In this document: positions 1 to 11,910 of the stretch, piece by piece
How positions within the stretch are numbered: position 1 is the first letter of the stretch
How the letters are laid out: each line of letters opens with the position of its first letter
Assembly: GCA_022592435.1 (NCBI GenBank)
Contig: JABYQS010000096.1
Location: forward strand, 1 to 64,000
Reading direction: 5' to 3'
Source: Cerioporus squamosus
Lineage: Eukaryota > Basidiomycota > Agaricomycetes > Polyporales > Polyporaceae
Length of the DNA stretch: 64,000 nucleotides
The notes under the pieces: model-generated
Told to the model about the DNA's origin: nothing
Seen by the model: the letters and a program-made list of their open reading frames with translations, nothing else
Databases searched by the model: none
Program-made: the position numbers and the translations under genes

Positions 1-1521
1 CTCCTGTGGTGCATGCTCAACGTGGACTGCCGGCTGGTATGTGACATTGACCCTCCATGAGCATCCCGTATGGCTGAAGTCAATGTCATCTCACAGGGTT
101 TGATGCTGCGGCGGCCACCGTCCGTCCCGCTGCGGTACGTAGACGTAGATCCACCTACCACGAGCGAGTTCCCTCCGCACGGACCGCGAGAAGTTTGTGC
201 GTGTTCCTCATCTCCTTTGACATCTGCCTGCACACCCTGACCGTCCGTCAACACCGTTTTTCAGATCAGCGCTGGCACTACACATTCACAGCACAATGTT
301 TTCTCGCCGGTACTAGAAATTGTGGCAACGCAAACCCTCCGCCCTACCCGGAAGTTCTTGCGCTGGATGCGCGGATACGGAACTTCGAGGTACCCGAGTT
401 CATGCAGGTGACGCCAGGGACATCATCCGGCAACGGGCTCTGTCTGGTCCAGATTTGGACCCACATGACGCGCGAAGTTGGTAAGTCCTATCGACAGCAA
501 GCACGACGGTTCTTTTGAGGGTCGCTCATATCTGTTCGCAGCCATTCTGAACCTTCACCGTCAGTTCTTCATACAAGCGCTCAGCGAAGGTTTCTGGGCG
601 AACCACAGATACGCTTCATCGGTTGTTGCGGTGTACCAAGCATCGCTGAGCTTGCTCTGGAGCTTGGAAACCTACTACCGACAGCAGCCCGAATACTCTG
701 TGAGGTCACAAGTTCTGTGGCATAACGGGTTTTCGTCCGCGGTGAGTTCCGATCATGTCGGAGGCGCGCTGGGATACTAGTGTGCTAACCACACACGCCC
801 ACCCACAGATCGCCTTGTCACTGCTCGTCACCCGAGTACCGCCCTCGGTGATGGCATCGAACGCGCTACTGGAACTTGCGAAAGTGCTCCGACTGTTCAC
901 GGACGTCAACGACCGGTGTCCAATCGCTGCCAAAGCATGTGTATGTGGCGTCATATTCACTTACTCTCATTACATCCGTCCCTGACCGGTGCCATTCTAC
1001 AGCCCGTGCTCGAGCCGCTCTTCGAGCGTGCGCGGTCATGTTACCTGCACAGCAGGTACGGCACGCACCAAGAGTGCGACGTGGACGACGACATCTGCAA
1101 GCTCGCCACCCGGGTCGGCCTGGTCGCACCCCCCGCTCGTGTGCCAGGGCCGGCACCAGGCGACGGAGAGGTCGCGTCGTTCCCGTTCGACGGCGCGCAT
1201 TCCACGCTGCTCCGCGCTTACGAGGACGCCATTGCCACGGTCCCGCCGCCCAACGATCCGATTCTCATGCCCGGGCAGCTGCACCTCGTCGCGGCTACCG
1301 GCCCAGCGCTGAATCTCGGTCGGAACGGCAGCGCGCCGTCGACGGGCTTTGGGGTGTCCGCTGAGCGTTCGGGATGCCAGGCTGATTCGTACGGTCCGAT
1401 GGGCTTTGGAGGGGCCAGCGCCCCGTCTGCCTTCGCGGTCCCGCCCGCGTCGAACGGCGCGCAGAACTTCAAGTGGCTGACGGCGGAGTACAGCGACAAT
1501 GGGTGGATGACGTGGTTCTGA
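1..1521 (+). CDS. Fungal-specific transcription factor, C-terminal part (5' end outside window)
   Basis: Spliced 3' portion of a gene that begins before the window. Exons can be followed from base 1 (ends at a GTATGT donor at 37, resumes at 97), then roughly 264-479, 541-740, 810-938 and 1003-1521, ending at TGA 1519-1521. Pieces such as PPPYPEVLALDARIRNFEVP, LNLHRQFFIQALSE and CPIAAKACV followed by LEPLFERARSCY match the helical middle-homology region (fungal_trans type) found downstream of Zn2Cys6 DNA-binding domains. The tail is Pro/Gly/Ser rich and ends DNGWMTWF. Likely a nuclear regulator; the DNA-binding domain itself is not in the window. No target is inferable. Exon borders between 120 and 264 are the least certain. 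Confidence 0.75.
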
Positions 1522-1886
1522 GCCGGGACGCGCTGAGATGTGTGTTCATATGCGACCGGGTCTTGCTTGCTAGGAGTGGAGTTGTCTTGTTCTTGTATGC
1601 CCCCTCTGGATGATGAGGAGGGGGAGGTCGTCATTGCGGCTTGGGTATGGTTGCTTGCGACTGGGTATCGGATTGGCGAGGTCTTGTGAGCACTGAGGAG
1701 GGCAGGATCGAGTCCGTGTGGTGTCGCTATTGCCTATTGCTGGACACTTGTAGCTTAGATGCTTGTATGACGCTTTTTATGATCTGGCTAGTTTATGATG
1801 CTATAGGGATGATACACTATAAGATACACCTCTTTCTTGGCTGCCAATGGCTGCTACCACTGCCGACGCTAGGGTATGGTCCGTGC
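1522..1886. other. Convergent intergenic region
   Basis: The 3' ends of the transcription factor (+) and PDX3 (-) face each other here. AT-richer than the flanking coding DNA. I see no gene, only likely 3' untranslated DNA. Confidence 0.5.
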
Positions 1887-2643
1887 TTAGGGGGATAGTC
1901 TTTCTATCTTCCACTGAGGTGCGTCGTCTGGCGAACCTTCCACTCGGAGGTAGCGCACTCTGTCATGGAGACGTGACGGCTTTCCGAGCCAAAACTCTAC
2001 CTCGCTGGGGATGTCGGCCTCCATGTCAGCATTGTCCGATGCCACATAACCTGAGGAATGGCACTCACTCAGGAATGACCCTCCACCCTCCCCAAAAGTC
2101 AGGCGCAGGGACCTCTTCCCCGAACCGCTCCTTGATCTTCTCCACTCGGGCCTGTAACTCTCCCTCTCCGACGACGCTGCTCTGCTTGCTCGCCCACGCC
2201 CCCACCTGGGAGCCAATCGGGCGGGAGTGGAAGTACTCCTCGCTCTCCTCGCGGGACACACGCTCGACGCGGCCGACGACGCGCACCTGCTTGTGCACCT
2301 CGCGCCAGTAGAAGGCGAGCGCGGCGCGCGGGTTCTCATCGAGCTCGCGGGACTTGCGCGAGGTGTAGTTGGTGAAGAAGACGAAGCCGCGCGCGTCGAC
2401 CTGCTTGAGGAGGAGCACGCGGGCGGAGGGGATGCCCGCGGCGGTCGCGGTGCAGAGTGTCATCGCCTCGGGCTCGTGCACGGCGCGCTGCACCTGGGCG
2501 GACGTGAACCAGGCGCGGAACTGCGCGAGCGGGTCGGGGTCGACGGTGTGAGGCGAGAGGGACTCGGGGGCGTCGTACTGCTCGTGTGCGAGGATGCGGA
2601 GCTTGTCGGGCGAGGGCTGCGCGATGGCGGTCCCGGTGGTCAT
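1887..2643 (-). CDS. PDX3: Pyridoxamine 5'-phosphate oxidase
   Basis: FMN enzyme that oxidises pyridoxamine/pyridoxine 5'-phosphate to pyridoxal 5'-phosphate, the last step of vitamin B6 salvage. Two exons: 2643-2069 and 2004-1887, joined across a 64-nt intron (donor GTGAGTGCC, acceptor CCCCAG). The first exon carries the FMN-binding fold ([18 protein letters not shown], then [16 protein letters not shown]) and [17 protein letters not shown]. The second carries the family C-terminal signature [18 protein letters not shown], with the Arg and His of the substrate site. The join restores [15 protein letters not shown], as expected for the family. I chose the ATG at 2643 (MTTGTAIAQ); an in-frame ATG at 2766 would add 41 Arg/Pro-rich residues, so a longer N-terminus, possibly a mitochondrial presequence, is possible. 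Length is about 230 residues, normal for the family. Confidence 0.93.
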
Positions 2644-3325
2644 CGTGAGTGGGCGGGCGGGGGCTGCTGATGAGAGGTGTGCACGAGGAGCTGGTCGTGG
2701 TCGTGCTGGGATGAGTGAGCGGGGGAAAGGTCGGGGAGATGGTCGAGTCAAGGTCAAGGAGCGCATGCTGATCTCACGACGACAAACTCCAGAGCATGCG
2801 GCGGATTACCAGAAAGCATCATCCGTCATACGTCCTTTCCGGGCGAGGTCGCTCGAGTCGAACCTACGTTGGGCGCATCCATGGTCTAGGACGGACAGCA
2901 CGGATGTCACTACGCACGTGTGCGCGCCCGCGCGTCGCGTCGCGTTTTGTCGCGCGTTGCTCCTGCGTACATACCGCATACAAGCCGCTGACCGGAATTT
3001 CGACGACTGGTAGCCCCGTTCCTCCGCTGCGCGAGCACGGGCACTTGCAAGCAGCTCGGCTGAACGCGCGACACGTTGAGTGGGATCACCGTCGCAGCTG
3101 GAAGGATTGGCGGGGCAAACAGCGGCCATGGGTGCGCGAGACAGTGAAAGCAAAGAATATTTTCATTGTGACAGCGAGGACAAGCCGTGGACTACGATGG
3201 CAAGAGCTCGCAGTGAGGTGCAAAGACGGTCGCTGTCAGAGTCAAGGCGCGGCGCGTGCCACGTGGTCGGCGCTAGGCGCGGAGCGTGACGGAACCCCAC
3301 ACCCGTCTATACCAAACTCACCAGA

Positions 3326-3403
3326 CGTTATGGGCATGGTTCTGTCTCGTCTCTGTCCCGTTTTCCTTCCCGTTTTGGACGAGGCAGAACCGCGCCCATA
3401 ACG
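3326..3403. repeat. 26-bp near-perfect inverted repeat (hairpin)
   Basis: Left arm 3326-3351 and right arm 3378-3403 are reverse complements over 26 bp: 23 Watson-Crick pairs, two G-U-compatible pairs and one A/C mismatch, with a 26-nt loop. The loop holds the 8-mer CCCGTTTT twice (3357-3364 and 3370-3377). Whether it is transcribed (small-RNA precursor), a MITE remnant or an operator is not decidable from the sequence. Confidence 0.8.
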
Positions 3404-3537
3404 GTACGAGCATGCAAGCAAACTGAAGCTGGGACGCTCTGGTCGCTGGTGCGTACCTCTGCGGCCGTCCTTTCGAACTGCAGCAGTTCCGAGGACCGAA
3501 ACCCGATGGACGAGACTGCATGCGCGATGGACTGATA

Positions 3538-3572
3538 AGATAAGATTGAGGTAAAACCGTACAATCTTATCT
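3538..3572. promoter_or_regulatory. Inverted GATA-type sites
   Basis: AGATAAGATTG (3538-3548) and its exact reverse complement CAATCTTATCT (3562-3572) flank 13 nt. A further GATAAG core overlaps on the left (TGATAAGATAAG). GATA-factor consensus sites in opposite orientation are typical of nitrogen- or light-responsive fungal promoters, but the nearest starts are about 0.9 kb (PDX3) and 2.9 kb (kelch) away, so function is uncertain. Confidence 0.4.
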
Positions 3573-6508
3573 GATTGGTAGAGAAGCGATCCTGCTCAAC
3601 ATTGGCTGAACAGTCCCCGCATCCTGACCAGGACTGCACAACGTACACCCGCAAGAGGGAGCACAGCAAAGCGGAGCGGAAAGTTACAGACATTTAAGCG
3701 TGGGGTGCTACTGAACTTCGAAGAAAACAGGTGTCCTCACCGCTCGGGCTCCGTGAAGACCGATGCCCTCCTCCTCATCCGGTCGCCCGACAGTCCGATT
3801 CCGAACGCACGCCAAAGTCGCAATCCAGGACACCTCGCGTCTTGAGTCAGCAATTGCAACACCCAGACTTGCGGCGGCCGCGTGTACGAGGCGTGTCCTG
3901 TCCGCCACTGTCGCCACTGCGCTGCTGCACTACTATCGATATCTAGGAACTCAGCCAAATGGCTGAACGATCCTGCGCGCCCTAAGGCACCATGGGCCAC
4001 CGTCGGCGATGCCGCGCTGCCTTTGCTCGGTCGATCGACACCGCCCAGGGCTGTCAGCGACGTTATGAGAGTCGGGAATCGGGATCGGCGTCGACGTTAC
4101 AGGCCGCCACCGCTCAGTTATACACTTACAGACTTACCGGCGCAGGTCTCCCATCGGTGTATACTGTGCTCCGACACTGATCTCCTGCGCCATAGTATGC
4201 TATCGTATCTTGAAAGACGTCGTCGGGACCCGTGGCACCTGGAGAGGATCCAGGAAGGAAGCGTACTGCGTCGGAACCGGCGGGGGGCCACCGCAGCAGG
4301 AGCCTTCCTGCCTGAGAGGCGCGGCGGCGGGCGTTCGCAAACTAGGCACGCCGTGACGGTGGCGGCGGCTCGGCCTGGGGTCTTTTGGGCATGCCTGTCA
4401 CGGCCCGCGACTCGCGACTCGCTGGCCACTGTGGTCCCTGGCGGCGAGCGGGAGGGACTATGCCCGGGCAAGGCAGGTGTCGCTCGGTGTCATGGGAATG
4501 TGCGGGAGATACCGCCGGGAGGGGCGAGGGGAGGCGGTCTTGGGGGCGGCATGGAGATGTGGCTAGAACTTGTGTATTCGCCCTGGTCGTGTGTCGCCCT
4601 CACGATACGGATAGACCTGTATAGACTCAGAGGGCCTGTCGTCGTGAGGCGGGGTCGGGTGCGGCCTGCTCGGGCTTACATGGGTGTTTCTGTCAGAGCG
4701 TTGGAAGGTCGTCTTTTCGGGATTTGCTGATAGAACACGCTGGCGGCCGATGGAACCCGCTCGCAAGACAGATATGATTTTAGACTCTATGTACGCTGTG
4801 ATGTAGGATGCGGCTTCAGCATCACCGTCGTGCGGTTCTATGTTGGGGATGTTGGGGATGTGCATGACCTTAGAAATGTTTCCCGGACCCTGTTGGCGCC
4901 ACCGAGAGATACATGAGAGTGGTGATGCGATACGCGGGAGTCCGTGTGCTTGGGCGTTCGGAGGATCCTTCCAAAGGGCATTCTGAGACTCCAAGAAGGC
5001 CTCGATCGTCCTCCCGGTGGCCGGACGACTGTACCTGAGAGTCCGACAGGACGATCGCACCGGCAACGTTGGGCTGTGCACGCGTAGGCACGTATAGTAG
5101 TTGGACTCGTGCCAAGATGGTGGCGTAGAGGGCGAGTCTGTGCGAGGCGTTCAGGCCTGTGTAAGTCTGCGTAAGTATAGAGTACAGTTCTCGAACGTTG
5201 GGGAATCACTTCGGGGAACTTGGCGACCTACCTGAACCACACCGAGCCGCAATCCGTTGTTGACATATGCGCAGATGACCACAGCGGTAGCAGAATGAGG
5301 CATTCGGACATAAGTACGAGAAAAGATCAGCCCGTACACCGGATTCCGACCACGGTCGAGGAAGTTGACAGAAGAACCATAGCTGGCAACTGCGTGAAGA
5401 TCGAGGGTCCTCCGCCGTAGTGGAGCCAGTTATGTACCGCAGCCAGCGTTTGGTAGCAACGTGAATCTGCCACTGATCCCATGAACATTGTACGGTGGAG
5501 CCTCGCTAAATTGACGGCAGTTAAGTATTCAAACCGAGGGATTCGCGGGAATCAACAGGATAAAAGTTCGAGGGTGCGTGCTGGTGCGTGTGTATGGCTT
5601 GGTCTACATGTCCGGAAAATTTGATACGCAAGCTTTCACTAGCTCCAGCTAGTCCTCGCTACAACCATACGATCATGACATCGCAGGAATTTAGATGATG
5701 CCAACTCCAGGTAGGACGTACTGTTGACGAGGCTCGAGTGAACGCAGGAGGCTCTTTGTACTAGGAGCATATGCACGCCCCGCATCCACATGCAGCGACC
5801 TGCTGAAACGTCAGCTGGGAACTGAGAACCCTTGGGCGGGAGAAGTCGGGGAGAGCCACACGGAAAACGTGGAGAACTGATGAGATGGCACGCAGGAGAA
5901 GACAGCCGGCGGTTTGGGCTGCACACGGTCGAGCGTCGTTTGGAAAACGCCTGGAAGAGCGACCGGGTTAGAAGCGCATTCGTGTGACCGGGGGGTAAAG
6001 GAAAACGATCAGCTCGAGCGTGTCGGGTGCGCCACTGCAGCGTTCGAGAAGGCATCGCGATCATGGTCGGACTGATTAGTGTGTACAGACTCGGCAGAGA
6101 CGTGAGCTCGCATGTGGAAGGTCGACGTTGACGTGCGTGGGCGAGCTTGGCCATGGATGGGCGATACGTAGCATGTCCCTGGGAGCGGAAGCTACTGCCT
6201 GGGCGATATCGCTGCAGGCCGGCTGGCGACCGTCGCGAGAGAAGGCAAGGCTGAGAGCCCCGGGCAGTGGACGAGCGACGTCGCCGAAAGAGGGTGTGAT
6301 CCTGAGATCAGCCATCGCGATCCAGCCGCCAAATCTGGCCGAAATTGGAACCCCGCCCGAGCAGGCTGATATTGGCATAAGCTGTAACGAGTCTACTTTC
6401 CTGCGTCCGAGTCCTTTCCTGTCCTTTCCCTCCCCGACATTCCCTGTCCCCCCGCCCTCCCCGTCGGCCCCCTCGTGGGTGTCTGTCCCCGCTCGCACCG
6501 GGCTCGCC

Positions 6509-9500
6509 ATGTATCCCATCTCGGACCTCACCGCCTTCTGTCGCAAGACCACCGGAGATGTTCCCCCCAAGCTCGTGGTGAGTACCAAGTTCTTTGCGCC
6601 TGCAGTCCCGGACGTGACGCGTGCGCACGCGTAGGGCGCGTCGACCACGGTCCTTGGATCCAAAATGTACCTATACGTGAGTACCCTTCCTCGTGCTGTC
6701 GGCGGCACGCCTTGATTGCTCGCGCACAGGGCGGACGCCTCGTCTCTGAGCGGAAGATGGTCTCGGACATCTATGTGTTCGACCTGGAGAACTTCAAGTG
6801 GGAGAGGATTGCTCAGTCTCCGGAGGATGATATCCCCCAGGCCCGGTACTTCCACAGCGCGGACACCTGTGCGTACCCTTACGGCATCTCGCACATGTCC
6901 TACACCTGACAATCTCTGCAGGGCGAAATCATCTCATCATCTTCGGCGGTATGGCAATCAAGCCCCAGTCGGACAACCCAGAGGACCTGTGCGTTCTGAA
7001 CGACGTCCGTCTCTTCGACCTTACATCCAGGCACTGGCTGCCCGCTGCACCCATCCCTGCTGATTCGCCCCTCCTCCCGAACGCTCGCTACGCACACCTC
7101 TCGTCTGTTACTGCCGACCGCCTGTTCATCATTGGCGGCCAGGACCTCGCCAACGTTTGGTTGGACGACATTTACATCTTCGACCTCATCTCCAAGACCT
7201 GGATCCAGCGCCGCGACTATCCTAGACACTGCGGCACCTACCGGAGCGTTGCGGTCACTGCGGACCAGCGCGTCCGTCTTCCTCAGGACGAGTTGCGCGG
7301 CGCTCAAAGCTCCGCGCGACTTGGCCAGCCTGGGACGCGTTTTAACATTGACAAAAAGGCTCCCGCCGCGCCGAACGTGACGCAGAGCGAGGCCTTGATC
7401 CACCTCCCGTACTCCGCGGCACCCACGGATGACTACCCTTGTGATATATTCCTGTTCAGCAACTACAATGTGAGTTCCCGGCGGTTCCTACGGTTGACAT
7501 CCGATGTTTACAGTCGTGTCCTATCCAGTTCACCGACGTCCAGCGCGAGCTGGAAGTGTTCACCCCGCTCTCTGATGGTGACTTTACTGTCTCCGACCGC
7601 TCTGGCGCCATGACTGGGACATCCTTCCCGCCCGGTCTCCGCTTCCCTACCGGCGCGATCCTGGGCACCTTCTTCATCGTCGCTGGCACATACTTGTCGC
7701 AGACATACCAGTCGTTCTCTATCTGGGCTCTCGACCTCATCAACATGACATGGTCGCGCATCGACCCCGGCAGTGCTCTGGCTTCTGGCTCATGGTTCCG
7801 TAGCTGTCTCTGGGCGAGCGCGAACAAGTTCGTCGTGTTTGGAAACAGGCACGGCAATCTGGTAGAAGACTACAACCGCCGCCTGCTCAGCTGGGACCAT
7901 GTCACTTGCATTGATCTGGAGGCGTTCGGCATCTACCAGCCGCCTCCCTTGGTAATTGACATACCCATGCAAGAGCTTGGTCTCGCAGCCTTGGAGGAGG
8001 GTCTGATGGCCGATTTCGAGATCATCTGCGACGATGGCCGGAGAATCAAGGTGTCGCGCAAGCTGCTTGAGGACCGCTGGCCATGGTTCAAGGAACAGCG
8101 GAAGATCTTCTTGCAGGCTGCCACTCGGGCTCTCGAGGCTTTGCCCTCCATCTCCTCGCACATGAGTGCCCCCGAAATCCCTACAGCAAACCGCCAGGAG
8201 CAACGGCCAGATCCCCGTCTCACAGCGCGCTCGTTCAACCTTTCTGAGCCGTACCCGATCGCCCTCGCATTCATGCAGTACTTCTATTCCATGGCTCTGG
8301 TCACCCCCCTCCAGCATGCGCCTGCAGTCCTGAGCCAGCTTCTCCTCCTGTCAAGCACGTACCAGTTGAATCACCTCCAGTCCCTGGTGAAGCATGCAAT
8401 GCACCGTGCCTTGAGCTACGCCACGTCTGTCGGTATCTATGGCGTTTCCACGCTCTGCAGCTGCAGGAGCCTCCAGATTCGGTGAGTCCCAGTCTAGAAT
8501 ATCGGTCTGCGCATGCTCACCGATCTTCTCTGTACCCAAGCGCATTGCGCGTTGTCATGGTAAGCCACATTCAATGGGTGCCTGTGGACCTTGCTGACTC
8601 TATCACGCGCCCGGGCAGGCATACTCTCAGAAGCGACCGACCGGTGTTCGTTCCAAGACCGACAAGGATGGCGGTGCGGGAGGCGGACGCAACTCGGACG
8701 CGAGCGCCGGCAGTGGCGGGAACGGGCGCTTGGATGCGTCCGCTGGTGCAGCGCGACCACGCGGCATGTCCGATGCATCGTACATGCGCGGCGCAAGCGA
8801 CAGCGGCGCCTCCAACACGCGGGGCTTTGCGCGTGGTGTATCGAGTGCGTTTCATCTCCATCTGCTTGCTACTCAGCGTTCGCGATTTTCTGATCACCTA
8901 GCGTTCTTCTAGACTCGGAACCACTTGCGGTTCTCGCAGATCTGCAGGAGTTCGGTATCCCTGGCCAGGAGGTGCCCCTGCCACCGGGTACAAATGTGGG
9001 CTTGTCTACACCTAACTCCAACTTCAACTCGAAGCGGTTCTCTGATGCGTCTGCGGGGCTCCCTCCGCTGAACGAGGACGAGTACCTAGACATGGACCTC
9101 GTGAGGCCAAGGTCGACGGCGACGTCGTCGTCCCATGCTACTCCTGGTACGTACATGCACCGACATTCCTCCTGCAATATTTGCTCACGCGCCGTTTGCA
9201 TAGCTCGTCCGCCTCCGCCGACTATTCCCCTCCCGAGCCCGCCTGGCCAGCAGCAGCCCACCCGTCCCAAGCGAGCTGGCTCGTTCGACACCCTCTCTTC
9301 GCTGGACACCCTCGCAGACAACGACTTCGTCCCGATCAAAAGTCTACCGGTCCCCAAGCCCAGGCGCATGGCATCCTCGGACACGATCTCGTCTTCATCT
9401 TCGCGCGACGCCCGTTCGGACCGTGGTCAGTTCTCGCCGGCCAGGGGATCTTCCCCCGCGCCGGTCGTCAGGCCCAGCCCGCGTCCGTTTAGCATCATGT

Positions 9501-11227
9501 CCCACTCAACGGAGCAGGACCTGCTCGCGATCGCGGAGATGCTCTCTCCTGCCGTAGAAGCAGGCGCAGAGGAAGAGCCCATCCCGGAGGGTCCGCCCAT
9601 GGCCGAGCTCGAATCGTTCGGCGACATGTTCGGCGAGGAGCCCGCCGTGCCGAACCCCGCCCGCGACTCGGTCAGCTCGACGATGTCTTCTTTGTACTCG
9701 TCTTACCAGCGCGAGTCGTCCGTGGGTGCGTCTACCCGCGGCTCGATCTACACGGACTCGGACGGTGCGTCGTACTTCGGGGACGACCTCCCGGATCCCA
9801 GCCTGCTCGCTGCTCCGTTCCTGCAGCACGGCCTGCGCAACCTCCATCTCCCGCGCGGCTCGCTGCCCATGCCCCCGCTGGACGATACCCGGTCGCTGTC
9901 ATCGTCGACCTCATACAGCTCGCTGCGTACGCCGAGCCTCAGCCGGACGTCCTCTGTCGCGTACCTCAGCTCGCCGCCCGTCAGCCCGACGTCGTCGTAC
10001 TCGCCCGTCGACGCGCCCGGGCCGTCGTCCCCGCACAACTCGATGCAGCCCCCGAACTCGAAGCTGCTTGGCATCATCGAGGAGCACTTCCACTCGGAGG
10101 AAGGCCATGGCCACAGCCGCCATACGTCGGAGGCTACGGAGACGATCACCCTGGACGACTGCTTCGAGGAGACGCGCTCTTCTCAGTCCTACGCTCCCCG
10201 TCCGCGTACCAGGACCGCAGGCAGCCCCCGAGGAGCGATTCGCGAGGAGAGATGCGCAGCCCCGCCCGCACACTGTACAACAGCGACTCGAAGGGCGATC
10301 TCAGGAACTCGAACGGGAGGAACGACTCGAGGACGGAAATGCGGAGTCCCCCCAGAAGCCCCCCGCCAAGCCGTCGGCTGCCGGAACTGCAGAAGCTCCA
10401 GATCTCACCCGCCGCGCCTTCTCTCTCGTCTGCCCCGTGCTCGACATCAGCGCGTCGTCACCGTTCAGCCAGCAGGCGTATGCGCAACAGACACGCTCGG
10501 CACACCCCTCGACGCAACGCACGCTTCCCTTCGCGCCCGAGCCGCGCTCTTCGTCTTCGTACACGGACAAGCGTTCTGGGTTCATCACGAACAGGCCCCT
10601 CCGTTCTCCGACGAGGAGCAGTCGCCGTACAAACGCGAGATGCAGTCGCCGTTCGGGAAGATGCAGAACGCGTACCCGGCCGAGCAGTACAACGGGTACA
10701 ACGGCGACCTCCGCACTCCCCACACGCCCGACACGCCGTCTTCGTTCCAGACGGCACGCACGCCGACGTTCGCGCACTCTGAGGCCGAGCGGAACGTCCA
10801 GAAGCTGCAGAAGACGGAGAGGTTCGTGCCTCCGCCGCCGCCGCCGGTGCCCCCGTCCCCAGTGCTCTCTGCGACGTCGAGCAGCTCGAGCCACAAGAGC
10901 ATCAAGAAGGCGGTCGGGCTGGGCAAGCTTTTCGGGAAGGGCGGCGACAAGAGCTCGAAGAAGAGCTCGGAAGGGGGCGGCTCGACGTTCTCGTCGGGCC
11001 AGAGCGTGTCCTCGCTCGACCTCGGGTCGTCCAAGGCGGAGGAGAAGCGGCTGAAGAGGGAGGCGGCCAAGGCGCGCACGGAGCGCCTCGCGCAGGACCT
11101 CGCGGAGAAGACCAAGCGGCGCGCGGAGGCGGCCAAGGCGCAGAAGGGGGCGGTCGCGAAGGAGCGGTCGAAGAAGCCCTGGGAGGAGGGCGCCGGCGGG
11201 TTGTACGAGGGCATCTCGTACTTCTGA
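6509..11227 (+). CDS. Kelch-repeat/BTB-type protein with long disordered tail (Ral2-like architecture)
   Basis: Starts MYPISDLTAFCRKTTGDVPP at the ATG 6509. Several short 5' exons lead into kelch motifs: KMYLYGGRLVSE, LIIFGGM, RLFIIGGQDLANVWLDDIYI, GTFFIVAGTY and KFVVFGNRHGN, i.e. a beta-propeller. A BTB/POZ-like segment follows (about 7990-8480; ADFEIICDDGRRIKVSRKLL, later QYFYSMALVTPL). After exons around 8620-8850 comes a Ser/Pro-rich region of some 750 codons, a poly-Pro stretch, and a basic coiled tail (KRLKREAAKARTERLAQDL) ending KKPWEEGAGGLYEGISYF, stop 11225-11227. Fission yeast Ral2, an upstream Ras activator, pairs kelch with BTB; similarity of role is inference. The frame breaks three times, near 10197, 10434 and 10597, each at a CCCC run, and is back in the original frame after the third; probably base-calling errors. 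Confidence 0.8.
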
Positions 11228-11910
11228 GCGTGCGTTCTCAGTCTGTGGTGCATGTGTGTCTCAGGTGTGTTTGCGGTTTTCCTGCAGGTGACGTCCAGTT
11301 CCTGCTTGTGCTTGTGCTCTGTATGTATGGCCTTCTCCCTGATCCTGGTCGGACTTGGTGCCCCCTTCGACATCCTTATCTGCCTACATACATACATACA
11401 TACAGTTGAAGCTCACCTCACCTTCTATTTGTGCATATTGAACCCCTTTAGTATTCGAGCGCGGTGGTGATATATTATCTGTAGGCTAGTGTGCTACCTT
11501 CCCCTCGTTGCTTTCTTCCCCATCATCATCCCGTGTATTCCAGACGTCCTGTCATGCGCTTGGTTAACCGTTCGAGTCTTGAGCTTGAGCTACAATAGGG
11601 TGGCTACGTCCGCTCGTTCCGTCCCGAAAACACCCTGTTGTTGTGTTCTATTAGCAATTCTATGCACGTCCGTGCCGGCATCGCTGCGAGTGAGGGGAAA
11701 AAACTGAGTACGTCGACGACATGTGCCATTGAAGATCGTCTCGCCTCTAGAGGTAGAACGAAGGCATTCTGCCCCTTGCATCGGCCAACATGCTGGACGT
11801 GGTTCGTCCAGACCATATTACGGCCAACGCCATTGGTGGCTATAACCTACAATTCGTACAACAGATGACTTGATCCCAGAGAACTACAGCACTACTACAT
11901 CGCCGGTCCC
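11228..11910. other. Convergent intergenic region with microsatellite
   Basis: Between the stop of the kelch gene (+) and the stop of the unknown protein (-). Contains five tandem TACA units at 11385-11404. No gene recognised. Confidence 0.5.

Larger units (their letters stand above)
2644..6508. other. Long region without an assignable gene
   Basis: About 3.9 kb between PDX3 (-) and the kelch gene (+). Open frames are present on both strands, but none resembles a family I know and their composition is shadow-like. It contains the hairpin at 3326-3403, the GATA inverted pair at 3538-3572, and a possible orphan exon on the minus strand near 5232-5360 (VYGLIFSRTYVRMPHSAT..., followed by a GTAGGT donor). 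Because another gene in this window (33291-34456) is cut into very short exons, a hidden intron-rich gene here cannot be excluded. A CT-rich tract at about 6405-6480 is probably core promoter for the kelch gene. Confidence 0.4.

Noticed and set aside
2227..2670. 147-codon plus-strand frame opposite PDX3
   Set aside because: Antisense shadow of a clear, conserved gene; Gly/Ala/Glu composition is the usual mirror of GC-rich coding DNA.
2830..2910. Possible minus-strand tRNA, because of a GGTTCGACTCG B-box-like string
   Set aside because: The bases flanking the loop do not form a T-stem and no A box or acceptor stem could be drawn.
3882..4730. 282-codon plus-strand frame
   Set aside because: Arg/Gly/Pro-rich, no motif, no homology I recognise and no splice context; most likely chance in GC-rich DNA.
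5232..5360. Minus-strand exon-like segment VYGLIFSRTYVRMPHSAT with a following GTAGGT donor
   Set aside because: Looks protein-like but could not be joined to neighbouring exons or assigned to a family; mentioned only under the region.
9726..11054. 442-codon Arg/Ser-rich frame overlapping the kelch gene
   Set aside because: Mostly a shadow of the main frame; only its part around 10437-10596 is likely coding, explained by the frame breaks at C4 runs.
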